From: JBKEDC01 sp047974225
GTDB taxonomy: Bacteria; Bacteroidota; Bacteroidia; Bacteroidales; Prolixibacteraceae
Assembly: GCA_047974225.1 (NCBI GenBank)
Contig: JBKECD010000105.1
Coordinates: 1-33,749, forward strand
Length of the DNA stretch: 33,749 bases
Direction of reading: 5' to 3'
Shown: in pieces, positions 7,864-14,251 of the stretch
How the letters are laid out: the number at the start of each line of letters is the position of its first letter
Numbering within the stretch: position 1 is the first letter of the stretch
Program-made: the position numbers and the translations under genes
Notes under the pieces: model-generated
What the model saw: only the letters and a program-made list of their open reading frames with translations
Told to the model about the DNA's origin: nothing
The model's database searches: none

Positions 7864-7917
7864 AGTAACTAAGTAATCAAGTAACTTGACGGTGAATGGC
7901 GCACGAGAACTAAAAAA
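7864..7917 (+). repeat. Degenerate short tandem repeat after the ABC-F gene
   Basis: Three 8-bp units (AGTAACTA, AGTAATCA, AGTAACTT) lie just after the ABC-F stop. They are followed by CGCACGAGAACTAAAAAA (from 7900), which resembles the CACTGAGAA...CACTAAAAAAA tail of the composite element at 3037-3119. I read it as a decayed or diverged member of that family. Confidence 0.45.
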
Positions 7918-7924
7918 CAATTTG

Positions 7925-7959
7925 TTTTGTCCGAAAAAAAACATTAATTTCGGACAAAA
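7925..7959 (+). promoter_or_regulatory. Inverted-repeat operator of the AbiE-type locus
   Basis: TTTTGTCCGAAA (7925-7936) and TTTCGGACAAAA (7948-7959) are a perfect 12-bp inverted repeat with an 11-bp spacer, ending 17 bp before the antitoxin-remnant ATG. AbiEi antitoxins are known to repress their own operon by binding upstream inverted repeats, so this is probably the old autoregulatory site. It is intact although the genes are not. Confidence 0.7.
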
Positions 7960-7976
7960 TTTAAAGACAATTATTC

Positions 7977-8357
7977 ATGGCACGAGTTTTATCAAAGGAA
8001 ATACGCATGCGTATTGAGGAACAGGGCGAAGGTCAGATCTATTTTGTCAGTGACTTTAGCGATTTAAATAACGACGCTTTAGTTACTCGAGTTTTATCGA
8101 GACTTGATAAAGAGGAATTTTTAATTCGCTTATCTCAAGGGCTATATCTCTATCCAAAACGAAATAAATTTGGTGTTCATCGCCCTTCCATCGACACGAT
8201 AGCGAAAGCAATTGCCAATAAGGATCGGGCTCAGATTATTCCTTCTAGCTTGATGGCACTAAATGCTCTAGGGCTTTCCTCTCAAGTACCCATGAATGCT
8301 GTTTACTTAACCAATGGCACGCCTAGAGTAATCAAGGCTCACTCGACACCTCTATGA
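7977..8357 (+). pseudogene. Truncated AbiEi-like (DUF6088-type) antitoxin
   Basis: The 126 residues match the front of AbiEi-like type IV antitoxins: an N-terminal winged-helix region (IRMRIEEQGEGQIYFVSDFS, LSRLDKEEFLIRLSQGLYLYP) and the conserved IPSSLMALNALGLSSQVPMNAVYLTNGTPRVIK segment. Family proteins usually continue for roughly another 70-80 residues. Here the homology stops at NGTPRVIK (about 8336) and the frame runs into AHSTPL and a stop. The DNA that follows belongs, in another frame, to the end of an AbiEii toxin. The intact DNA-binding half might still repress from the operator at 7925-7959, but activity is uncertain. Confidence 0.8.
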
Positions 8358-8649
8358 TATTGAGAAAATGATGGATGCTGACTTTGCTTCTGAAATCATG
8401 AATAATCAAGATTTATATTCTGAGATTGTAGAACACAGAAGTAAATATACTGCATGGAGTGGCTTTGATTATAAAACTCACCATCCATCATGCATCTGCT
8501 TTGTACCTCCAAGTGAACTTATGTTGATATTGGAAAACGATTACAAGAAAATGCAAGAGAGCTTAACTTTTGAAGCATTAATACTCCGAATTAATGAGTT
8601 GCAAGCACGGTTTAGAATGCTCGCTTGCAACACTTCTTTTTTCAAATAA
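8332..8649 (+). pseudogene. C-terminal remnant of an AbiEii-like nucleotidyltransferase toxin
   Basis: In the +1 frame relative to the antitoxin, the sequence reads RHLYDIEKMMD...EHRSKYTAWSGFDYKTHHP...PPSELMLILENDYKKMQESLTFEALILRINEL and stops at 8649. This is the C-terminal pattern of the AbiEii toxins that normally follow AbiEi. The N-terminal nucleotidyltransferase core with its GSxxxD-type site is absent, so the toxin cannot be active. The first in-frame ATG is at 8368, but conserved residues extend upstream to about 8341, showing that the break is a deletion joint and not a start. The frame is otherwise uninterrupted, which suggests a fairly recent event. Confidence 0.78.
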
Positions 8650-8660
8650 TTAGCATTGGC

Positions 8661-8678
8661 GGATATTAGATTTTAGAC
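8661..8678 (+). repeat. Short dispersed AT-rich repeat (GATATTAGATTTTAGAC type)
   Basis: This tract closely matches 4071-4087 in the hemC-hemD gap and is followed by another GATATT at 8681. It lies after the toxin remnant and before the rlmB promoter region. It probably belongs to the family of short-unit intergenic repeats in this window. Confidence 0.4.
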
Positions 8679-8701
8679 CAGATATTATAAACTTTAACTC
8701 A

Positions 8702-8739
8702 GCACCTTTGCCCTTCCCCCTTGGGGGAGATGGAGGTGC
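8702..8739. repeat. REP-like GC-rich palindrome overlapping the rlmB leader
   Basis: GCACCT (8702-8707) pairs with AGGTGC (8734-8739), and TCCCCC pairs with GGGGGA around a TT centre, giving an imperfect 38-bp palindrome. It is much richer in GC than its surroundings. Related CCCCCTnGGGGG tracts occur at 27799-27825 and 27871-27902. The 5' edge also contains CACCTTTG (8703-8710), one mismatch from a -7 box, so the promoter and the repeat may overlap. Confidence 0.65.
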
Positions 8740-8752
8740 CTCTTTTGAAAAT

Positions 8753-9505
8753 ATGTATTACAACAGAAAACCACAAAAAAAGAACGACGATATCGTTTTC
8801 GGTATTCGTGCCATCATCGAAGCCATCAATTCAGGTAAGCAAATCGAGAAAGTGTTGCTCAAGCGTGGGCAAGGCGAATTGTATAAAGAGCTTTTCGACA
8901 CAATCAAGCAGCATCAAGTGCCTTGCCAACACGTGCCGATTGAGAAGCTGAACAAAATCACGATGAAGAACCATCAAGGAGCAATTGCTTTTGTTTCGCC
9001 GATTACCTTCGATAACATCGAGACGCTACTTCCTACCTTGTATGAAGAAGGCAAGAACCCTTTTATCCTTGTGCTTGATCAGGTAACTGATGTGCGCAAT
9101 TTCGGAGCGATTGTTCGTACGGCAGAGTGTGCAGGCGTTGATGCGATATTGATTCCAGAGAAAGGTTCGGCAAGCATCGGTGGCGATGCGGTGAAGACTT
9201 CGGCTGGGGCGTTGCATCTTGTGCCAGTGTGCAGAACTAAAGACTTGAAAGCCTCGGTGCGCTTTTTGCAAGAGTCGGGCTTGAAAGTGGTGGCAGCATC
9301 GGAAAAAGCAACTGATAGCTATACCGAAGTGGACTATTCCGCTCCTGTGGCGATTGTGATGGGCTCGGAAGAGTTTGGCATCAGCGAAGACATTATTAAG
9401 ACAGCCGACCACTTGGTGCAGATACCAATTTTGGGTCAGATTCAATCGCTCAATGTGTCGGTGGCTGCGGGATTGCTCGCCTATGAAGTGGTGCGTCAGC
9501 GATAG
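8753..9505 (+). CDS. rlmB: TrmH/RlmB-family 23S rRNA 2'-O-methyltransferase
   Basis: SPOUT-class SAM-dependent RNA methyltransferase, most like RlmB, which methylates the ribose of G2251 in 23S rRNA. The first 75 residues form an L30e-like RNA-binding domain (IVFGIRAIIEAI...KVLLKRG). The SPOUT domain shows motif 1 NFGAIVRTAECAG, motif 2 IVMGSEEFGIS and motif 3 IPILGQIQSLNVSVAAGLLAYE, which together form the trefoil-knot SAM site. I chose the ATG at 8753 (250 residues). An upstream TTG at 8708 would add 15 residues encoded entirely by the REP-like palindrome and overlap the probable promoter. It converges with the M23 peptidase gene, with 6 bp between stops and no visible terminator. Confidence 0.92.
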   Translation: MYYNRKPQKKNDDIVFGIRAIIEAINSGKQIEKVLLKRGQGELYKELFDTIKQHQVPCQHVPIEKLNKITMKNHQGAIAFVSPITFDNIETLLPTLYEEGKNPFILVLDQVTDVRNFGAIVRTAECAGVDAILIPEKGSASIGGDAVKTSAGALHLVPVCRTKDLKASVRFLQESGLKVVAASEKATDSYTEVDYSAPVAIVMGSEEFGISEDIIKTADHLVQIPILGQIQSLNVSVAAGLLAYEVVRQR

Positions 9506-9511
9506 TCTCCC

Positions 9512-11236
9512 TTATTTGAAAAAGCTAGCCTCGTAAGTAGTTGAATTTCCTAGCGCATCATTTACAATTAGTTTGAGCTGATGTTGTTTGTTGAGTTGTA
9601 GCCGTTTTTCATCGAAGATGTAAAAAAGCTTATCTTGTTTGTATTCATACTCAAAAAGCACCCATTCGCCATCAATTTCGCCACGCCAAGAGGCGATGCC
9701 CGATTGTTTGTCGGTAATTTTGAAGTTGATTTGCTTCGGATTGTTCAAGCTTTGGTTGTTGTCGATGCTGAGTGCTTTTATTTCGGGCTTTATGCTGTCG
9801 ATGGCAAGGGTAAATTTTCCGAGTTCACCCACATAGGCTGAAAGTAGATTGTTTTTTACTTGCGTAGGATAGTATTTGCTTACTTCGTTTTTGTCGTCGA
9901 GCAGGACGATGGCTGTTTGGTTTCCCCATTTGGGGATGCTATTTTGTGCGTTGATTTCTAATTTGAAATTGTGATGAATGGCTATTTCTGGGCTTCCTAT
10001 TTGGATGATAGGCGAAAGAGAAAAGGGGGATTGTTCGGATTCAAAAGCGTTGATTTCGACCTTGGTGAAAAAAGTTTTGGCAGAGAATGTCGCTTTGGCA
10101 TGGGGTGTTTTGATTTCCTGAGGCTCAAAACAGCAAAGTTCGGAAGTGGCATTCGTAGAATTTGTTTTTTCACTTTCTCTTTCGCCAAGAATGTTGAATT
10201 TTAGCAAGCTTTCATTTCCGTGCACATCAGATATGACGAAGTTAATAGACGAAGTGTCATTGGCTTGTATTGAGAAAGTGCCTTGACCTTTTAAGCTGTG
10301 GAAGTTAGGCATTTTATTATTGACATCAACAAAGCACTTCTGATACCTGATTTTATTATTCACAAGATAGGCATAGTCGATGTAGCTGTTCACATATTTA
10401 GAATCCTCGAAATCGAACTCGTCCATGCGAAAGGTATAGATATTTTCGTTGTTCACCAATAGCGTATTTTCAAATATTCCGCATCGGTTGTGGCTTCCGT
10501 TGAGGAAGTCTTGGACATAAAGCGCTAGCCCGATAGTGCCATTGGCGGTAATTTGCTCGTTGGGAGCTAGCGAGTAATTGCCGTTTCGACCATCAATTTT
10601 AAAACTTTGTTGCTGATGTTTTCCGTTGATAGTTGAGTTTTTAGTCATTGGATATGCCATTAAGCCTTTAATTACAGGGGGAGTGCTGTCCTTAATGTCG
10701 AAATTAAACAATAGCGGATTGATAGGATGTTCGGACTTCGTGTCTCGGATTTCAAAGTGCAAGTGAGGTCCTCCAGAGCCTCCAGTATTTCCTGAGAAAG
10801 CAATCACTTCGCCTTGCTTGATGTCGAAAGTTCCCGCAGGAACGGCGATATCCACGGCAAAGCTTTCACGTTGATATTGATGAGCCTTGACAAAGTCGCT
10901 AATTTCTTTATTATATCCGTTTAGATGTCCATATACAGAGGTGTATCCATTCGGATGGTCAATATATAAAGCCAATCCATAACCATAAGGAGAAACCTTA
11001 ATTCGAGAAACCGTTCCGTCGGCAGGAGCATAGACTTTCAGCCCTGTTTTTCCTTGAGTTTTGATGTCGATGCCCGAATGAAAATGATTATTTCTCACTT
11101 CGCCAAAATTTCCTGATAAAAGAAGCGGAATTTGCAGTGGAGCTTGAAAATAGTTCTTATCTTCGGCTCTCACTTGGCGCTGAGCTGAGGAAATAAAAGG
11201 AGAAAGGATGAAAAATAGAATGTAAATTAGACGCAT
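9512..11236 (-). CDS. Secreted M23-family metallopeptidase (LytM-like)
   Basis: A 574-residue protein starting with a signal peptide (MRLIYILFFILSPFISSAQ). Residues about 30-175 form the M23 peptidase domain: HFHSGIDIKT supplies the Zn ligands H53 and D57, VYGHL supplies H104, and GGPHLHFEIRD supplies H158 and H160, all intact. The domain cleaves peptidoglycan cross-bridges or stem peptides in characterised relatives. The remaining 400 residues have a beta-rich, Ig-like pattern with repeated short strands, including late DSIKPEIKAL and DKQSGIASWRGEIDGEW segments. They may bind the wall or other periplasmic partners. It has no same-strand neighbour and is probably transcribed alone. Confidence 0.9.
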   Translation of the reverse strand: MRLIYILFFILSPFISSAQRQVRAEDKNYFQAPLQIPLLLSGNFGEVRNNHFHSGIDIKTQGKTGLKVYAPADGTVSRIKVSPYGYGLALYIDHPNGYTSVYGHLNGYNKEISDFVKAHQYQRESFAVDIAVPAGTFDIKQGEVIAFSGNTGGSGGPHLHFEIRDTKSEHPINPLLFNFDIKDSTPPVIKGLMAYPMTKNSTINGKHQQQSFKIDGRNGNYSLAPNEQITANGTIGLALYVQDFLNGSHNRCGIFENTLLVNNENIYTFRMDEFDFEDSKYVNSYIDYAYLVNNKIRYQKCFVDVNNKMPNFHSLKGQGTFSIQANDTSSINFVISDVHGNESLLKFNILGERESEKTNSTNATSELCCFEPQEIKTPHAKATFSAKTFFTKVEINAFESEQSPFSLSPIIQIGSPEIAIHHNFKLEINAQNSIPKWGNQTAIVLLDDKNEVSKYYPTQVKNNLLSAYVGELGKFTLAIDSIKPEIKALSIDNNQSLNNPKQINFKITDKQSGIASWRGEIDGEWVLFEYEYKQDKLFYIFDEKRLQLNKQHQLKLIVNDALGNSTTYEASFFK

Positions 11237-11359
11237 TTTTATAGAATTGATGCAAGTATTTAAAAATTAAAAATCAAAAATAATACTGATATCAAGATGA
11301 TTAGTTGTTTTGTTGGAAATAAAACAACCTATAAGCAGATATATTTTCAGCAAAAGTAT

Positions 11360-11367
11360 TATTTTTG
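11360..11367 (+). promoter_or_regulatory. -7 promoter box for the coiled-coil/zapA genes
   Basis: TATTTTTG matches TAnnTTTG and lies 19 bp before the ATG at 11387, leaving a short leader. It lies within an upstream extension of the same frame, which argues against a start earlier than 11387. Confidence 0.5.
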
Positions 11368-11386
11368 CCCTAGAAATCATAAAACT

Positions 11387-11677
11387 ATGAACAACGAAGA
11401 GTCACTTATTCTAAAAATTAGGCAGAATTTTTTGGCATTGCAGCGCAAATGCGATCAGCTTAAAGAGGAGAGTAAGCAGCAGGCTTTGGAAATTGAAGAA
11501 TTAAAAAGCCAAATCTTGGACGCTTCCTATGAGAAGCAACGGTTGGAAAGGGATTATGAGAATTTGAAGGTTGCAGGCATATTGTCGATGCATGATGAAG
11601 ATAAAGAATTGACAAAAAAGCGTATCAACCAGATGGTGCGGGAAATTGATAAATGTATTGCTCAATTAAATGTGTGA
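11387..11677 (+). CDS. Small coiled-coil protein upstream of zapA
   Basis: A 96-residue, highly charged protein predicted to be almost wholly helical. Heptad-like spacing runs through LALQRKCDQLKEESKQQALEIEELKSQILDASYEKQRLERDYENLK. There is no signal peptide and no membrane segment. A small coiled-coil protein in this position ahead of zapA suggests a ZapB-like or ZapA-partner role in divisome assembly, but I see no diagnostic motif, so this is inferred from context. The ATG at 11387 is preferred over an upstream alternative at 11297 because a -7 box at 11360-11367 lies between them. Its stop is 11 bp before the chosen zapA start. Confidence 0.8.
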   Translation: MNNEESLILKIRQNFLALQRKCDQLKEESKQQALEIEELKSQILDASYEKQRLERDYENLKVAGILSMHDEDKELTKKRINQMVREIDKCIAQLNV

Positions 11678-11688
11678 GCAAAACGGAG

Positions 11689-11991
11689 ATGATGACAACA
11701 GATCGCAAAATAAATATAACGATTGGGATAGCAGGGAAGAGATATCCACTGACTATCTCGGCAAGTGAAGAGGAAACATATCGCAAGGCGGAAAAGCAGG
11801 TGTCGGAAAGTCTGAAAAAAAGCAGTGGTAAAAATTTCGAAGGACTTTTACAGCAAGATTACCTAGCTTTAGTGGCTTTTCAATTTGCATTGGCTTATTT
11901 GAAAATAAAGCATAAGCAAGATGTGTCGGATTTTGTGCAGCAAGTGGAGCTGTTGAATGATGAGTTGAGTGATTATTTGTCGAAGAATTAA
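11689..11991 (+). CDS. zapA: Cell division protein ZapA
   Basis: ZapA binds FtsZ polymers and promotes Z-ring bundling. The 100-residue protein has the family layout: an N-terminal globular beta-alpha domain (KINITIGIAGKRYPLTISASEEETYRKAEKQV) and a C-terminal helix (LLQQDYLALVAFQFALAYLKIK...QVELLNDELSDYL) that forms the coiled-coil dimer. Adjacent ATG codons at 11689 and 11692 fit. A longer reading from 11653 would overlap the preceding gene and add non-conserved residues. It is cotranscribed with the coiled-coil gene and followed by a terminator before rny. Confidence 0.88.
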   Translation: MMTTDRKINITIGIAGKRYPLTISASEEETYRKAEKQVSESLKKSSGKNFEGLLQQDYLALVAFQFALAYLKIKHKQDVSDFVQQVELLNDELSDYLSKN

Positions 11992-12002
11992 GAAATTATC
12001 AA

Positions 12003-12049
12003 TGCCCGAAGCGTGTGTCGAATGATGCATGCTTTCGGGTGTTTTTTTA
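12003..12049 (+). terminator. Rho-independent terminator after zapA
   Basis: TGCCCGAAGCGTG (12003-12015) pairs with GCATGCTTTCGGGT (12027-12040) with one bulge and one mismatch, followed by a 7-T run. It separates zapA from rny and lies upstream of the chosen rny start. Confidence 0.8.
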
Positions 12050-12076
12050 TATAAATTATTAAATAGTAAAACGAAG

Positions 12077-13630
12077 ATGGATATATTATTGTATGCTGCA
12101 ATCGGTTTTGTAGGCGGTGGAGCTCTTTCGTACTTCATTTGGGATAAAGCCCTTGGAGGAAAAAAGAAACGAATCATCGACGATGCCAAAATCGAGGCAG
12201 ACGTGATTAAAAAAGACAAGATGCTGCAAGCTAAAGAAAAATTCTTGCAGCTAAAGACAGAGCATGAGCAGTATGTGAATGACAAGAATAGCAAGATTGC
12301 AGCTTTGGAAAACAAAGCAAAGCAAAAAGAAGCAGCTATTCAGCAGGATCGAGCTAACTTGCAACGCTCAGTGAAAGAGTTTGAAGTAGATAAGAAAAAG
12401 GTGGAAACAACTCAAGAAAAGCTCGACATGAAATTGGTGGCGATGCAGCAAAAAGAAGATGAGTTGGAGAAAATACACAAAAAGGAAGTAGAAAAACTCG
12501 AAGCTATGTCGGGCATGTCGGCTGATGATGCGAAAGCTCAACTCGTGGAATCGCTGAAGAATGAGGCCAAGACCGAAGCCATGTCATATATCAATGATGT
12601 GATGGAAGAGGCGAAGCAAACAGCTAATAAGGAAGCCAAGAAGGTGGTGGTGAAAACCATTCAACGGGTGGCGACAGAAACAGCTATCGAGAACTCTGTA
12701 ACGGTATTTCATATTGATAGCGACGAAATTAAAGGTCGCATTATCGGTCGTGAGGGACGTAATATTCGAGCACTTGAAGCAGCTACGGGCATTGAGATTA
12801 TCGTGGATGATACACCTGAAGCGATTATTCTTTCAGGTTTCGACCCTGTGCGTCGTGAGGTGGCTCGCTTGGCATTGCATCAATTAGTAACCGACGGACG
12901 TATTCACCCTGCGCGTATCGAAGAGGTGGTGAACAAGGTGAAGAAACAAGTGGAAGAAGAGATTATCGAAACGGGTAAACGCACAACAATCGACTTGGGC
13001 ATCCATGGATTGCATCCCGAGCTTATCCGCATGGTGGGGCGTATGAAGTATCGTTCGTCTTACGGACAAAACTTGCTGCAACACTCGCGCGAGGTGGCCA
13101 ACTTGTGTGCGATTATGGCTACCGAATTGGGATTGAATCCGAAATGGGCAAAACGTGCTGGATTGCTTCATGATATTGGCAAGGTGCCAGATGATGAGCC
13201 TGAATTGCCACACGCAGTGTTTGGCATGAAGCTAGCTGAAAAATTTAAAGAGAAACCTGATATTTGCAATGCTATTGGAGCTCACCACGATGAAGTGGAA
13301 ATGACTTCATTGCTAGCTCCTATTGTGCAGGTGTGTGATGCGATTTCAGGTGCTCGCCCAGGTGCTCGCCGTGAAATTGTGGAATCATATATCAAGCGAT
13401 TGAAAGCATTGGAAGACTTGGCGCTGTCTTATCCGGGAGTGGTGAAAACATATGCTATTCAAGCAGGGCGTGAGCTCCGTGTGATTGTGGGAGCAGAGCA
13501 AGTAACCGACCAAGATACAGAAAAGCTGTCATTCGACATTGCGCAAAAGATTCAAGACGAGATGACTTATCCCGGTCAGGTGAAAATCACGGTAATTCGT
13601 GAGGTTCGCTCGGTGAACTATGCAAAGTAG
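12077..13630 (+). CDS. rny: Ribonuclease Y
   Basis: Membrane-anchored endoribonuclease that initiates mRNA decay. The 517-residue protein has all family parts in order: an N-terminal transmembrane helix (ILLYAAIGFVGGGALSYFIW), a long charged coiled coil (about 25-190), a KH RNA-binding domain with GRIIGREGRNIRALE (about 220), and an HD phosphohydrolase domain. The HD domain shows HSREVANLCAIMA, LLHDIGKV (the HD pair near residue 366) and AIGAHHDEVE. The ATG at 12077 gives the standard short N-terminus. A longer form from 12029 would begin inside the zapA terminator. No clear promoter box was seen between terminator and start. Confidence 0.95.
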   Translation: MDILLYAAIGFVGGGALSYFIWDKALGGKKKRIIDDAKIEADVIKKDKMLQAKEKFLQLKTEHEQYVNDKNSKIAALENKAKQKEAAIQQDRANLQRSVKEFEVDKKKVETTQEKLDMKLVAMQQKEDELEKIHKKEVEKLEAMSGMSADDAKAQLVESLKNEAKTEAMSYINDVMEEAKQTANKEAKKVVVKTIQRVATETAIENSVTVFHIDSDEIKGRIIGREGRNIRALEAATGIEIIVDDTPEAIILSGFDPVRREVARLALHQLVTDGRIHPARIEEVVNKVKKQVEEEIIETGKRTTIDLGIHGLHPELIRMVGRMKYRSSYGQNLLQHSREVANLCAIMATELGLNPKWAKRAGLLHDIGKVPDDEPELPHAVFGMKLAEKFKEKPDICNAIGAHHDEVEMTSLLAPIVQVCDAISGARPGARREIVESYIKRLKALEDLALSYPGVVKTYAIQAGRELRVIVGAEQVTDQDTEKLSFDIAQKIQDEMTYPGQVKITVIREVRSVNYAK

Positions 13631-13632
13631 AA

Positions 13633-13662
13633 GTGCGAGCTTTGCTGCTTTGCCTTTGGCAC
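13633..13662 (+). repeat. Short copy of the GCTTTGCCTTTGGC repeat family
   Basis: GTGCGAGCTTTGCTGCTTTGCCTTTGGCAC begins 2 bp after the rny stop and has GTGC/GCAC ends. Its internal CTTTGCTGCTTTGCCTTTGGC matches motifs in the long arrays at 32468-32664 and 33385-33598, so this looks like a minimal member. Confidence 0.5.
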
Positions 13663-13702
13663 AATTAAGCTAATTCGACTACTTGAGAACTTAGTCGCTA
13701 AC

Positions 13703-13740
13703 AAAAAAAGCCACAGATTGATTCAGTCTGTGGCTTTTTT
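13703..13740. terminator. Bidirectional-looking terminator after rny
   Basis: An A-run and AGCCACAGA (13709-13717) pair with TCTGTGGCT (13727-13735) around a 9-nt loop, followed by a T run to 13740. The flanking A and T runs would allow termination in both directions, although both neighbours are on the plus strand. Confidence 0.88.
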
Positions 13741-13743
13741 CAT

Positions 13744-13751
13744 TATATTTG
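13744..13751 (+). promoter_or_regulatory. -7 promoter box for the DUF4293 gene
   Basis: TATATTTG, a perfect TAnnTTTG, sits 4 bp after the rny terminator and 21 bp before the ATG at 13773. The -33 half is not at the usual spacing; the nearest TTG is 23 bp away. Confidence 0.55.
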
Positions 13752-13772
13752 TTCTCAAATAAAATAAGAAAC

Positions 13773-14222
13773 ATGATTCAACGAATCCAAACACTCTACA
13801 TGCTCCTTTCATCAGTTTTGATAGGCTTGCTATTTGCTCTGCCTTTTGCTGAGATTGTCGATGCAAGCAATCAAATTTATACTTTCAATGTCGAAGGAGT
13901 TCAATCAGCTTCGGGCGAATTAATCCAAAACGGATGGGCTGTAGCTTTGCTTATTGGGATTATGCTGCTTCTGCAAGTAGTGGCAATTTTCATGTATAAG
14001 AAACGCATTTTGCAGATACGCTTATTGAATTATGTCATCTTATTGATTTTCGGATTGACAGGTTTATTGTTTTTCTTTGTTTTGAAAAGCTTTGATGGAG
14101 CAGTTATCAACTACCAGCTATCAATGGTATTTCCAATCATCGCTGCGATTTTAAATTATTTAGCCATTCGTGCCATTGGTAAAGATGAAGCTTTGATTCG
14201 TTCGGTGGATAGAATCCGATAA
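13773..14222 (+). CDS. DUF4293 family membrane protein
   Basis: A 149-residue integral membrane protein starting MIQRIQTLYMLLSSVLIG, the signature N-terminus of DUF4293, a family largely confined to Bacteroidota. Four transmembrane segments are visible (about 7-27, 52-72, 80-102, 110-132), with a polar loop (VDASNQIYTFNVEGVQSASGE) between the first two. No function is established. The ATG at 13773 is preferred because an earlier in-frame start at 13749 would overlap the -7 box. It lies 29 bp upstream of the SNF2 gene, so the two may be cotranscribed. Confidence 0.85.
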   Translation: MIQRIQTLYMLLSSVLIGLLFALPFAEIVDASNQIYTFNVEGVQSASGELIQNGWAVALLIGIMLLLQVVAIFMYKKRILQIRLLNYVILLIFGLTGLLFFFVLKSFDGAVINYQLSMVFPIIAAILNYLAIRAIGKDEALIRSVDRIR

Positions 14223-14251
14223 TTGACAGCAATATTCCCCAATTAAAAACT

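Noticed and set aside
8708..8752. TTG start adding 15 residues to rlmB
   Set aside because: The extension is encoded by a REP-like palindrome, overlaps a probable -7 box, and precedes the normal RlmB N-terminus at the ATG of 8753.
11992..12076. Possible 6S RNA between zapA and rny, as next to zapA in enterobacteria
   Set aside because: The gap is only 85 bp and is explained by a terminator; it is too short for 6S RNA.
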